This document shows, piece by piece, positions 52,744 through 61,346 of a DNA stretch of 64,000 bases. The position numbers were made by a program, and so were the translations under genes. The stretch is from Methylobacter sp. (GTDB taxonomy: Bacteria; Pseudomonadota; Gammaproteobacteria; Methylococcales; Methylomonadaceae). Each line of letters opens with the position of its first letter. The first letter of the stretch is position 1. The DNA lies in the NCBI RefSeq assembly GCF_023227905.1, contig NZ_JALOCF010000006.1:78437-142436 (forward strand), read 5' to 3'. The notes under the pieces are model-generated. The model worked only from the letters and a program-made list of their open reading frames with translations. It searched no databases and was not told the origin of the DNA.

Positions 52744-53496
52744 ATGGCAGCTACAACTGAATCAGTGAGAGCTGATGCTGCGGAAGCACCGCTGTTAAAC
52801 AAAAGAAACATGATCCTCGGATCACTGTTATATGTAGTGTTCTATGCTTGGGTTCGTTGGTATGAAGGCGTCTATGGCTGGTCAGCTGGTCTGGATTCAT
52901 TCGCACCTGAATTCGAAACATATTGGATGAACTTTCTTTATATCGAGTTCGTTTTAGAAGTTGCAACTGCAGGTATCCTGTGGGGTTACATCTGGAAAAC
53001 TCGTGACCGTAAAGTAATGTCAATCACACCAAGAGAAGAGTTGAGAAGACACTTTACTCATTGGACTTGGTTGGTAATGTATGCTTTCGCTATTTACTAC
53101 GGCGCTAGCTACTTTACAGAGCAAGATGGTACATGGCATCAAACTATCGTTCGTGACACTGACTTTACACCAAGTCACATCATCGAATTCTACTTGAGCT
53201 ATCCAATCTACATCATCACTGGTGGCGCTGCTTTCTTGTATGCAAAAACCAGACTTCCTACTTATCAGCAAGGTTTGCACCTGCAATATATGGTTGCGAT
53301 CGTTGGTCCTTTCATGATTCTGCCAAATGTTGGTTTGAATGAGTGGGGTCACACTTTCTGGTTTATGGAAGAACTGTTTGTTGCTCCTTTACACTACGGC
53401 TTCGTATTCTTCGGATGGGCTGCTTTAGGTATATTAGGGGTTGTGAACACAGAAGTTGCAGCAATGGCTAAGCTTCTGAAAAAAGACTTAGCTTAA
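52744..53496 (+). CDS. pmoC: Particulate methane monooxygenase subunit C
   Basis: A 250-residue integral membrane subunit of pMMO, which oxidises methane to methanol. About six helices are visible. The metal site D-x3-H-x12-H is intact (Asp128, His132, His145), matching the spacing of Asp156/His160/His173 in the Methylococcus capsulatus structure. TDFTPSHIIEFYLSYPIYI and LNEWGHTFWFMEELF are strongly conserved. The ATG at 52744 is chosen over a TTG at 52732, since GGAGG lies at 52734-52738. It is the first gene of the operon and has the optimised codon use of a highly expressed gene. Confidence 0.98.
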   Translation: MAATTESVRADAAEAPLLNKRNMILGSLLYVVFYAWVRWYEGVYGWSAGLDSFAPEFETYWMNFLYIEFVLEVATAGILWGYIWKTRDRKVMSITPREELRRHFTHWTWLVMYAFAIYYGASYFTEQDGTWHQTIVRDTDFTPSHIIEFYLSYPIYIITGGAAFLYAKTRLPTYQQGLHLQYMVAIVGPFMILPNVGLNEWGHTFWFMEELFVAPLHYGFVFFGWAALGILGVVNTEVAAMAKLLKKDLA

Positions 53497-53529
53497 TTAA
53501 GTCTTGGTTGTAATTACTATCTCCTCCCG

Positions 53530-53559
53530 GCTGTTTCGCTTTTTTCGGAGTGAAACAGC
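53530..53559 (+). other. Stable hairpin between pmoC and pmoA
   Basis: GCTGTTTCGCTT pairs with GAGTGAAACAGC-type sequence (53530-53541 with 53548-53559, including G-T wobbles) around a 6-nt loop. No T-run follows, so it is more likely an mRNA processing or stability element than a terminator, setting different pmoC and pmoAB levels. Confidence 0.7.
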
Positions 53560-53615
53560 TAAAGTGAAGATAGTCAATTAATAAAAATAATTTAAATCCT
53601 TTAGGAGGTAAGCTA

Positions 53616-54359
53616 ATGAGCGCATCTCAATCAGCTGTACGTTCACGCGCTGAAGCCGTTAAAGTTTCACGCACGTTCGACTGGCTAGTTCTGTTTACAT
53701 TGTTCTTCGTTGTACTAGGTGGTTATCACATTCACTACATGTTAACCGGTGGTGACTGGGATTTCTGGACTGACTGGAAAGATAGACGTCTATGGGTAAC
53801 TGTAGCGCCAATCGTTTCAATCACTTTCCCTGCTGCTGTTCAAGCGTGCTTGTGGTGGCGTTACCGTTTGCCATTCGGCGCTGTTGTTTGTGTACTGGGT
53901 CTTCTCTTAGGTGAGTGGGTCAACAGATATTTGAACTTCTGGGGTTGGACTTATTTCCCAGTAAATTTCTGCTTCCCATCAAACTTGATGCCAGGTGCTA
54001 TCGTTCTTGACGCAATCTTAATGCTGTCAGGCAGCATGACATTGACTGCTGTTCTTGGCGGTTTGGCTTGGGGTCTGTTGTTCTATCCTGGCAACTGGCC
54101 AATCATTGCTCCATTACATGTTCCTGTTGAATACAATGGCATGATGATGACACTTGCTGACTTGCAAGGTTACCACTACGTAAGAACTGGTACTCCTGAG
54201 TACATCAGAATGGTTGAAAAAGGTACATTAAGAACTTTCGGTAAAGACGTTGCTCCAGTATCAGCGTTCTTCTCTGGTTTCGTGAGTATTTTGATCTACT
54301 TCTTGTGGCATTTTTTCGGCAAGTGGTTTGCGGGTACTGGATTCACCCAAAGCGCGTAA
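53616..54359 (+). CDS. pmoA: Particulate methane monooxygenase subunit A
   Basis: A 247-residue membrane subunit, the usual phylogenetic marker of methanotrophs. About seven helices, with the conserved GGDWDFWTDWKDRRLWVT, LNFWGWTYFPVNFCFPSNL and YPGNWPIIAPLHVPVEYNG. Glu195 is at the canonical position. These segments are those of PmoA rather than AmoA (ammonia oxidisers), and the type I methanotroph form is favoured over Pxm. The start has AGGAGGT 6 nt upstream. Confidence 0.98.
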   Translation: MSASQSAVRSRAEAVKVSRTFDWLVLFTLFFVVLGGYHIHYMLTGGDWDFWTDWKDRRLWVTVAPIVSITFPAAVQACLWWRYRLPFGAVVCVLGLLLGEWVNRYLNFWGWTYFPVNFCFPSNLMPGAIVLDAILMLSGSMTLTAVLGGLAWGLLFYPGNWPIIAPLHVPVEYNGMMMTLADLQGYHYVRTGTPEYIRMVEKGTLRTFGKDVAPVSAFFSGFVSILIYFLWHFFGKWFAGTGFTQSA

Positions 54360-54468
54360 GCACTTGGTTTTAAGAAACACACAAAAAGACTGATGTTGGC
54401 TAGGCTAATTAGGCTGTTGACATTAGATACTCTAAAAACTATAGATTCTCTATTATAGAGGAGGATAT

Positions 54469-55713
54469 ATGAAATTAATTAAAGACAAGGTTGCTAAATT
54501 ATCCTTTGTCGCACTGCTGATAACTGTTACGGCAGCGATGTTTTACACACCAACTGCATCTGCTCATGGTGAAAAGTCGCAAGCTGCATTTATGCGTATG
54601 CGTACAATTCACTGGTTTGACCTGAACTGGTCAAAAGATACAGTAGCTGTTAACGACACTATGACAATTTCCGGTAAGTTCCACGTTTTCGCGGGATGGC
54701 CTGAAACTGTTGATAAACCAGAAGTTTCTTTCTTGAACATCGGTATTCCTGGACCTGTATTTATTCGTCAAGGTTCTTGGATCGGCGGTCAATTAGTTCC
54801 TCGTTCAGTTACTCTGGAACTGGGTGAAACTTATGAGTTTAAAGTATTGTTGAAAGCACGTCGTCCAGGTGACTGGCACGTACACACTATGATGAACGTA
54901 CAAGGTGGTGGTCCAATCATCGGTCCAGGTAAATGGGTAACTGTTACTGGTTCTATGGGATCATTTGTTAACCCAGTTACTACGTTATTAGGTGATACTA
55001 TCAACCTGGAAACGTATAATCTGAGCAACACTTACTTCTGGCACGCTTTTTGGTATGCCTTAGGTTTGGCTTGGTTGGCATATTGGGCTCGTAAACCAAT
55101 GTTCATACCACGTCATATTGCTATGGAAGCTGGCAAGGCAGACTCTTTGATTACTGCTCTTGACAAGAAAGTTGCTATGGGTTTTGCAGCAGGTACTATG
55201 GCGATTGTTGCTTTCGGTATGAGCAGCACAAACGCAGCTTATCCTGTAACAACTCCTTTGCAAGCTGGTTTGTTGCGTGGCATGAAACCAATTGAAATGC
55301 CTGCTAAAACAGTCAACGTTAAAGTTGAAGATGCAACTTATCGTGTACCAGGTCGTGCTATGCAAATGACACTGACTATCACTAATAATGGTGATTCAGC
55401 TGTACGTTTGGGTGAGTTCAACACTGCTGGTGTTCGTTTCTTAGACTCAAAAGTTCATGTTGATGAAACAGGCTATCCAGATGACTTGTTGGCTGAAGAC
55501 GGTTTGACTATTAGCGATAATAGCCCAATCGCTCCAGGCACTTCAAGAACTGTACAAGTTACTGCTTCTGACGCAGCTTGGGAAGTTTACCGTTTAGCTG
55601 ACTTGATCTATGATCCAGACAGCCGTTTTGCTGGTTTGTTATTCTTCTTTGATGAAGCTGGCAACCGTCAAATGGTTATGGTAGATGCTCCATTAATTCC
55701 ATCTTTCATCTAA
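54469..55713 (+). CDS. pmoB: Particulate methane monooxygenase subunit B
   Basis: A 414-residue subunit with a signal peptide cleaved before His33 (TPTASA | HGEKSQ), two periplasmic cupredoxin domains and two membrane helices (about residues 187-207 and 235-255). Copper ligands of the Methylococcus structure are all present at the same numbers: His33, His137 and His139 (DWHVHTMMN), and His48 (TIHWFDL). A GAGGAGG site precedes the ATG. Last gene of the operon. Confidence 0.98.
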   Translation: MKLIKDKVAKLSFVALLITVTAAMFYTPTASAHGEKSQAAFMRMRTIHWFDLNWSKDTVAVNDTMTISGKFHVFAGWPETVDKPEVSFLNIGIPGPVFIRQGSWIGGQLVPRSVTLELGETYEFKVLLKARRPGDWHVHTMMNVQGGGPIIGPGKWVTVTGSMGSFVNPVTTLLGDTINLETYNLSNTYFWHAFWYALGLAWLAYWARKPMFIPRHIAMEAGKADSLITALDKKVAMGFAAGTMAIVAFGMSSTNAAYPVTTPLQAGLLRGMKPIEMPAKTVNVKVEDATYRVPGRAMQMTLTITNNGDSAVRLGEFNTAGVRFLDSKVHVDETGYPDDLLAEDGLTISDNSPIAPGTSRTVQVTASDAAWEVYRLADLIYDPDSRFAGLLFFFDEAGNRQMVMVDAPLIPSFI

Positions 55714-55722
55714 ATGAAATAA

Positions 55723-55750
55723 TTAACTGACAACTTCGGTTGTCAGTTAA
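55723..55750 (+). other. Perfect 12-bp hairpin with TTCG loop after pmoB
   Basis: TTAACTGACAAC-TTCG-GTTGTCAGTTAA starts 9 bp after the pmoB stop. The UUCG tetraloop makes it exceptionally stable in RNA, suggesting 3'-end protection of the pmo mRNA ahead of the true terminator. Confidence 0.85.
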
Positions 55751-55760
55751 GGAATTGAGA

Positions 55761-55794
55761 CCCTCGTTTCCAATAGGGAACGGGGGTTTTTTTT
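55761..55794 (+). terminator. Intrinsic terminator of pmoCAB
   Basis: CCCTCGTTTCC and GGGAACGGGGG pair (one wobble, one bulge-like step) around a short loop and run into T8. It lies 47 bp after the pmoB stop. Confidence 0.9.
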
Positions 55795-55831
55795 GGAATA
55801 AATAAAGGTTCTTATTGGATTCCAGGGGCTA

Positions 55832-56874
55832 GAGCACTTACCTGTAAACATAGCCTGAATTCTTGAAGAAGTTTAGGCGCTCATTAGCTGGAAACTGATC
55901 AAGTAATTGGCCGGTGGTTTGTCAGAGTTTATCGTATGTACGCTCAGCCGTCTTACGTAACAAGGCCTTGAGTTTGGCAAACACCTGTTCAATCGGATTC
56001 AGATCAGGGCTATAAGGCGGGAGGTATTTCAGCGTAGCGCCTTGTGCCTGAATAATGTCTCTTGGACTTCTGCCACTTTATGAGCCGGGAGATTATCACA
56101 GATGACGATATCGCCGGGGCTTAACATCGGCCTCAGCTGAGAGCGACACTATTCCTTGAACGCTTCGCCATTCATGGCCTGACCCACACACCAGGGGGGC
56201 ATGATTCTATCCGCACGTAACGCGGCTATAAAAATCAGGGTCTGCCAATAATGACCGGCTGGAGCGCTATCTTGGCAACGGGCACCTCCCAGGGCTCGGC
56301 CATAACGACGGATCATGTCGGTAGACGTAGACAGCCCGGTTTCATCGAGAAAAACCAGTTTCGACCAATCACAGCTCTGTTGCCACGCTTGCCATTGTTC
56401 TCGGGTCATCGCGATATCCTCTCGTTTCTGTTCACTGGCGACTACGGTTTTTTTATAGCGATAGCCCAATTGTTGGCGAAGAAATTTGTCGACACAGGAT
56501 AGGGAAACGCTTAATCCCTGCTCGCTTGCTAACCAAGCTTGCACTTCTTTCAGCGTCATCGAAGGGTGGGCTGATAATTGTTCAGCCCAGTAAGGCCACA
56601 TAAGGCTCCAGAAAAGCCCGTCGGTAACCGCCGATCTGCTTAGGGTGGACATGGCCGGTTTGGAGCAAGTGTCGATAAATAATTGAAACGAAAGTAGGGC
56701 TCACTTGAAACAGGCGCTGACTTCGCGAGTGGTTTTGCCATTGGCTACGGCATTCACTACACGGTGCCGTAAACCTTCGGAATAAGGGCTGGGCATAGCA
56801 AGGTGCCTCTTTTTACTACTCAGTACCTAATTGTGTTAACAATAGAGTTGTTTATATGTAATAGATAATTGCTC
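55832..56874 (-). mobile_element. Degenerate IS630-family insertion sequence
   Basis: A 1,043-bp element flanked by TA on both sides (55830-55831 and 56875-56876), the IS630 target duplication. The imperfect terminal inverted repeats start GAGCACTTACCTGTAAAC on the left and GAGCAATTATCTATTACA on the right strand. It contains one broken transposase. It landed 36 bp beyond the pmoCAB terminator. Confidence 0.85.
55838..56796 (-). pseudogene. IS630-type transposase, inactivated
   Basis: Translation from the ATG at 56796 starts MPSPYSEGLRHRVVNAVANG and shifts frame near 56700. The next open part (56652 to 56149) carries the first catalytic Asp (LVFLDETGLS) and ends at a TAG (56149-56151). The following reading has the second Asp (DIVICDNLPAHK), shifts frame near 56060, then gives YLPPYSPDLNPIEQVFAKLK with the catalytic Glu. 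A further TGA (55922-55924) interrupts it before the natural end GYVYR at 55838. At least four lesions show it is dead. Confidence 0.88.
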
Positions 56875-56959
56875 TAGCTCATGATCAGTTCTAACAGCGA
56901 GTTTAACAAGGCTTTGCCACGTTTTTTTGCGTTATGCACAAACTCGAAAAAACCTAAGT

Positions 56960-57943
56960 AACCTGAGTTCGGGATAAGAAAACTGAGAATGAGCGCCGCC
57001 CTTTTGGTGTAAGATTTTGTTTCCGCAAACAAATATCAACCTAACCAGGTGACGCTCATGGACAGTTTAACCGAACTTTATTGCCTGATCGATGATTTTT
57101 GCCGTGCGTTTGAGTCGGCATGGGAATGGCATTTACTGGCGACGCGGGCGAAACGGCGTCAGCGGCCCAGCCTGTTGAGTCTACCGGAGTTGATGACGCT
57201 CGCCATTCTGTTCCATCAGTTGCGTTTCCGCCAGTTCAAGCCCTTTTACCTGGGTTATGTCTGCCGCCATCTGCGCGCCGAATTTCCCAAACTGCCGAGT
57301 TACACGCTGTGTGGAGCTGCGGCACACCGCTGGCGGCTTTGTTCGATAACCTCAAGGGTCCTGCGACGGCATTGCCATCGCCGATGCCACGACCTTAGCG
57401 GTTTGCAATAATCAGCGTATTCCGCATCACAAGGTCTTCAAAGGACGTGTCGAGTGGGGTAAGACGTCGATGGGCTGGCTTTACGGCTTTAAGCTGCACG
57501 CCATCATTAACTCGAAAGGCGAACTGCTCCGGCTCAAGCTAACGCCTGGCAATATCGATGACCGCAAGCCGATGCCTGAGTTGTGCTAAGGGCTGTTCGG
57601 GCAAGGCTTTGCCGACCAAGCTATATCGCGCAATGGCTCACCCGAAGTATTGATCGAGCAAGGCCTGCAACTGATCACGACCCTCAAGAAAAATAGGAAG
57701 CCCGTGCCACGCACGGACTTTGAGAAAGCTATCCTGCGCCGTCGCTCATTGATTGAAACCGTTTTTGATGAATTAAAGAATCTCTGCCAGATTGAGCACA
57801 CGCGGCACCGCCCCCACTTTAATTTTGCGGTCAACCTGATGGCGGGCATTACGGCCATTGCCTGTCCGACAACAAGCCTACGTTGTCTCTGTCCAAGGTC
57901 AATCTCTTGCATTCAGCTTATTGGCTTATCCCGAACTCAGGTT
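56960..57943 (+). mobile_element. Degenerate IS982-family insertion sequence
   Basis: A 984-bp element bounded by perfect 19-bp terminal inverted repeats, AACCTGAGTTCGGGATAAG at 56960-56978 and its complement at 57925-57943. One broken transposase fills it. No clear target duplication is visible. It lies 85 bp from the IS630-type element. Confidence 0.88.
57058..57900 (+). pseudogene. IS982-type transposase, inactivated
   Basis: The reading starts MDSLTELYCLIDDFCRAFE at 57058 and runs to KLPSYT near 57305. Frame jumps follow between about 57310 and 57370 (APLAALFDNLKG appears in the next frame), then CDGIAIADATTLAVCNN with the first DDE Asp. The frame stops at a TAA (57587-57589) after DRKPMPELC. 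The rest continues in pieces: LITTLKKNRKPVPRTDFEK and SLIETVFDELKNLCQIEHT, with the catalytic Glu. Several frameshifts and a stop make it non-functional. Confidence 0.88.
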
Positions 57944-58090
57944 GCATAGTTTGATTTTATCAAGTACTTCTTAATCAATTGCCACACGTAATTCATTAAA
58001 AATCTTATTCAGAGTTTGCTAAACAACTATGTCAGAAAAGCTTTGCTACTGGTGTCAATTTTACTTTTGAGTAGGTCGAAAATTTTTGTT

Positions 58091-58128
58091 AAAAAAATAG
58101 CCTGAAAAGCAAAAGCTTCCAGGCTATT
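58091..58128 (-). terminator. Intrinsic terminator of gap-pyk
   Basis: On the minus strand AATAGCCTG pairs with CAGGCTATT around a 15-nt loop and is followed by T7. It lies 86 bp downstream of the pyk stop. Confidence 0.88.
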
Positions 58129-58213
58129 AATTAGGATGTTATCCTCTTTGTAAACGCGATTTCGGGCTTGGATTAAGGCTAGTCGAGTAGTTAGCCAAAA
58201 AGCTTCTAAGGAG

Positions 58214-59644
58214 TTAGTCTTGTCCAATAGTGATAACTTTTAAAGCGTTAGTGCCGCCCGGTATTCCTTTCAGATCACCTTGAGTAATAATGAATGTGTC
58301 GCCGTCCACGGCAACTCCGCGTTTCTTCAATTCTGCAATGATAGCTTTGTTTACTTCAACATGATCGTTTTGATCATGATTGAAAAGCACTGGAAAGACA
58401 CCGCGGTATAAAGTGACTTTACCAAGTGTTTCTTGTCGAGGACTGAGTGCAAAGATTGGAATGCCGGAACTGATTCTGGACATCCATAATGTTGTAGAGC
58501 CTGACTCGGTAAGTGCAGCAATACCATGAATCTTGGAGTGGTTAGCTAAATACATGGCAGACATTGCAATGGCTTCGTCGACGCGCTCAAATTGAAGCTC
58601 AACACGATGTCCGGAAACACGAACTTTAGGTTGCTTTTCGGCTTCAATACAAACGCGATCCATTGCCTCAATTGCTTTAATTGGGTACTTGCCAGATGCG
58701 GTTTCAGCAGAAAGCATAATAACATCGGTGCCATCGTATACTGCATTGGCGACATCAAATACTTCGGCACGAGTAGGAATCGGATTATCGATCATTGATT
58801 CCATCATTTGTGTAGCGGTAATAGCAACACGGTTGAGTTCTCTGGTGCGCTTGATCAGCATTTTTTGCACGGCAGGTAGATTGGCGTCGCCAATTTCAAC
58901 GCCGAGGTCGCCGCGAGCAACCATGACGGCATCCGATGCCAAGATGATTTCGTCAATAACATCCAAGGCTTCGGCTCGCTCAACTTTAGACACGATGCCG
59001 GCATGACAGCCCTCGGCAAGTAACAAGCGGCGTGCTTCATGAAGATCTTCTGCTGTGCGGGGAAAGGAGATCGCTACATAGTCGCATTTTATTTGCGCTA
59101 TTGTTTTGATGTCTTCCTTGTCCTTGTCAGTTAGCGCGGCGGCAGAAAGGCCTCCACCTAACAGGTTAATGCCTTTATTATTGGATAGGTCGCCGCCAAC
59201 GATAACGGTACAGTTAACACGCATATCTTTAACATTGACTACATCAAGTACAATTCGGCCGTCATCCAGTAACAGTCTGCTGCCGGGTTTGACTTCAAGA
59301 GCCAACGGTTCGTAAGTGATGCCAACTTGAGTGTTATCGCCAGCCATAGGGTCAAGATTGATATCCAGCGCAAAATCTTGTCCTTCATTTAAAAACACTT
59401 TGGTATCTTTAAAGCGGGCAATGCGGATTTTAGGGCCTTGTAAATCGCCCAAAATGCCAACTAATCTGCCGGTTTTTTTGCTAAGTTCACGAACGGCGTT
59501 GGCTCTGTTGATGTGGTCTTGAGCAGAGCCATGTGAAAAGTTCATGCGAACAAAGTCAAGGCCTGCTGCAAACATGCCTTCAAGTACACCGGGCTTATCC
59601 GTAGCGGGGCCCAGTGTTGCTAAAATTTTGGTTCTTCTTAACAT
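58214..59644 (-). CDS. pyk: Pyruvate kinase
   Basis: A 476-residue glycolytic enzyme making pyruvate and ATP. MLRRTKILATLGPATDK at the start, VRMNFSHGSAQDH, the active-site MVARGDLGVEIG and TATQMMESMI near residue 260 are diagnostic. The ATG at 59644 is chosen over an upstream one at 59719, since the family begins there and it follows gap by 17 bp. Pyruvate links to ilvB in this window. Confidence 0.97.
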   Translation of the reverse strand: MLRRTKILATLGPATDKPGVLEGMFAAGLDFVRMNFSHGSAQDHINRANAVRELSKKTGRLVGILGDLQGPKIRIARFKDTKVFLNEGQDFALDINLDPMAGDNTQVGITYEPLALEVKPGSRLLLDDGRIVLDVVNVKDMRVNCTVIVGGDLSNNKGINLLGGGLSAAALTDKDKEDIKTIAQIKCDYVAISFPRTAEDLHEARRLLLAEGCHAGIVSKVERAEALDVIDEIILASDAVMVARGDLGVEIGDANLPAVQKMLIKRTRELNRVAITATQMMESMIDNPIPTRAEVFDVANAVYDGTDVIMLSAETASGKYPIKAIEAMDRVCIEAEKQPKVRVSGHRVELQFERVDEAIAMSAMYLANHSKIHGIAALTESGSTTLWMSRISSGIPIFALSPRQETLGKVTLYRGVFPVLFNHDQNDHVEVNKAIIAELKKRGVAVDGDTFIITQGDLKGIPGGTNALKVITIGQD

Positions 59645-59661
59645 TTTATGTGGGGAATCCG

Positions 59662-60675
59662 TTATTTTGCGTTGACTAAAGCAATTGTCGTATCCAGCAT
59701 ACGGTTTGAAAAGCCCCATTCGTTGTCATACCAGGATAAGACTTTTACAAGGTTGCCATCCATAACTTTAGTCAGCGATGCTTCGTAAATTGACGATGCA
59801 GGATTATGATTAAAGTCCATTGAAACCAGTGGTAAGGTGTTAATTTCAAGAATGCCTTTTAATGGGCCTTCGGATGCAGTTTTCAGGATTTGATCAACCT
59901 CTTCCTTGCTGGTTTTTTTAGAAGCTTCAAAGGTAAAATCGACAACGGAAACGTTGATAGTTGGTACACGCATCGCGAAGCCATCCAGTTTTCCATTCAG
60001 TTCGGGCAATACCAAACCAACAGCCGCAGCTGCGCCTGTTTTTGTAGGAATCATTGATTGTGTGGCTGAGCGGGCACGACGTAAATCGCTGTGATAGACG
60101 TCAGTCAGAACTTGGTCATTGGTGTACGAGTGAATCGTGGTCATTGAGCCTTTCTCAATGCCGATGGCATCGTGTAAAGGCTTAACTAATGGTGCCAAGC
60201 AGTTCGTTGTGCATGACGCATTAGAAATGACAGTATCTGATGCTTTCAAAACATTATGGTTTACGCCGTAAACGATAGTCGCATCAACATCGTTGCCGCC
60301 GGGCGCAGAAATGATAACTTTTTTTGCGCCAGCAGTAATATGAGCAGATGCTTTGGCTTTGCTGGTGAATAAGCCAGTGCATTCGTGAACTGCGTCAATG
60401 CCCAGTTCTGCCCATGGCAGTTTTGATGGGTCTCTTTCTGAGAAAACTTTAATTCTATCGCCGTTGATAACGATGCAGTCGCCATCAACACTTACTTCGA
60501 AAGGAAATTTTCCATGCACTGAGTCATATTGAGTCAGATGTGCATTCGTTGCTGCGTCGCCTAAATCATTAATTGCAACAATTTGAATTTCATTAGTACG
60601 GCCTGCTTCGTATAATGCGCGAACAATATTACGTCCAATACGGCCATAGCCATTGATTGCAACTTTAATTGGCAT
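59662..60675 (-). CDS. gap: Glyceraldehyde-3-phosphate dehydrogenase (type I)
   Basis: A 337-residue NAD-linked enzyme. NGYGRIGRNIVRALYEAG is the Rossmann motif. The catalytic Cys is in SNASCTTNCLAPL (about residue 155), and WYDNEWGFSNRMLD ends the protein. A GGAGA site precedes the ATG. It is the first gene of a gap-pyk operon. Confidence 0.97.
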   Translation of the reverse strand: MPIKVAINGYGRIGRNIVRALYEAGRTNEIQIVAINDLGDAATNAHLTQYDSVHGKFPFEVSVDGDCIVINGDRIKVFSERDPSKLPWAELGIDAVHECTGLFTSKAKASAHITAGAKKVIISAPGGNDVDATIVYGVNHNVLKASDTVISNASCTTNCLAPLVKPLHDAIGIEKGSMTTIHSYTNDQVLTDVYHSDLRRARSATQSMIPTKTGAAAAVGLVLPELNGKLDGFAMRVPTINVSVVDFTFEASKKTSKEEVDQILKTASEGPLKGILEINTLPLVSMDFNHNPASSIYEASLTKVMDGNLVKVLSWYDNEWGFSNRMLDTTIALVNAK

Positions 60676-61346
60676 AGATTTTCTCCAGAGTGATGAAATG
60701 AAACTTACAAAAACGGATAACCCTCAGGTTTCCGAGAAACCGCCTAATTATATCAAAATTTAGGGTGATTAGTCTATTGACGTAAAACAGCTGCTGCGGA
60801 TATTAGTGCCGCTACAAAAACAAATAATTGCCAGCGATTGTCCATGTTCAGGGTTTGGCCTGAAGCCAAGAAGAGATAATGCACTGCTGGATTTAAAGAT
60901 TAAAATCGAAAATTATGTAAAACCAATACTCCTTGTTTTTCTTTGTATTGTGGAGAACCTCGAGGTTATCGGTTCCGTGGAGCCTGCCATTTGCTTCGGG
61001 GCCATTTCACAGCCTTTTTATTCCTGGTAGAGTATATAATTAAGCATGACAAGGCGATGCTGAAGCACAAAGCCCGTTTTCACGCTATGTCGGACATAGC
61101 GTTTCAGTGCTGATATTGAAGGCTAATCCGGACAAGTTTCCAAGTGCTTTAATAGTAGAAGTGATTGGAATTTACCGAGCGTAAGCTCATCGTGACCCGA
61201 CCAAAATTCGTGTCATTTGTGCGCAATTTTATAAGATTTAAAAAGCGCTGGTAGAAGGGGAGAGGTTCTTTGCAAATGCTGAAATTGATGCACTACTCTA
61301 GTCAGGCGATTCGATTCAACGAGCAAACAGAAAATGCCGGATGAGA
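60676..61346. other. 671-bp intergenic region between gap and cyaA
   Basis: It contains the gap promoter region at its left and no recognisable gene. A 74-codon frame at 60806-61030 has no homology I recognise and no clear ribosome-binding site. A perfect hairpin CGCTATGTC-G-GACATAGCG lies at 61083-61101. Confidence 0.55.
61083..61101. repeat. Perfect 9-bp palindrome
   Basis: CGCTATGTC and GACATAGCG are separated by a single G. It lies in the long gap downstream of cyaA. The compact loop favours a DNA-binding site over an RNA hairpin. Confidence 0.7.

Noticed and set aside
60806..61030. 74-codon frame between gap and cyaA
   Set aside because: No homology recognised, no convincing start signal, and it does not fit an operon.
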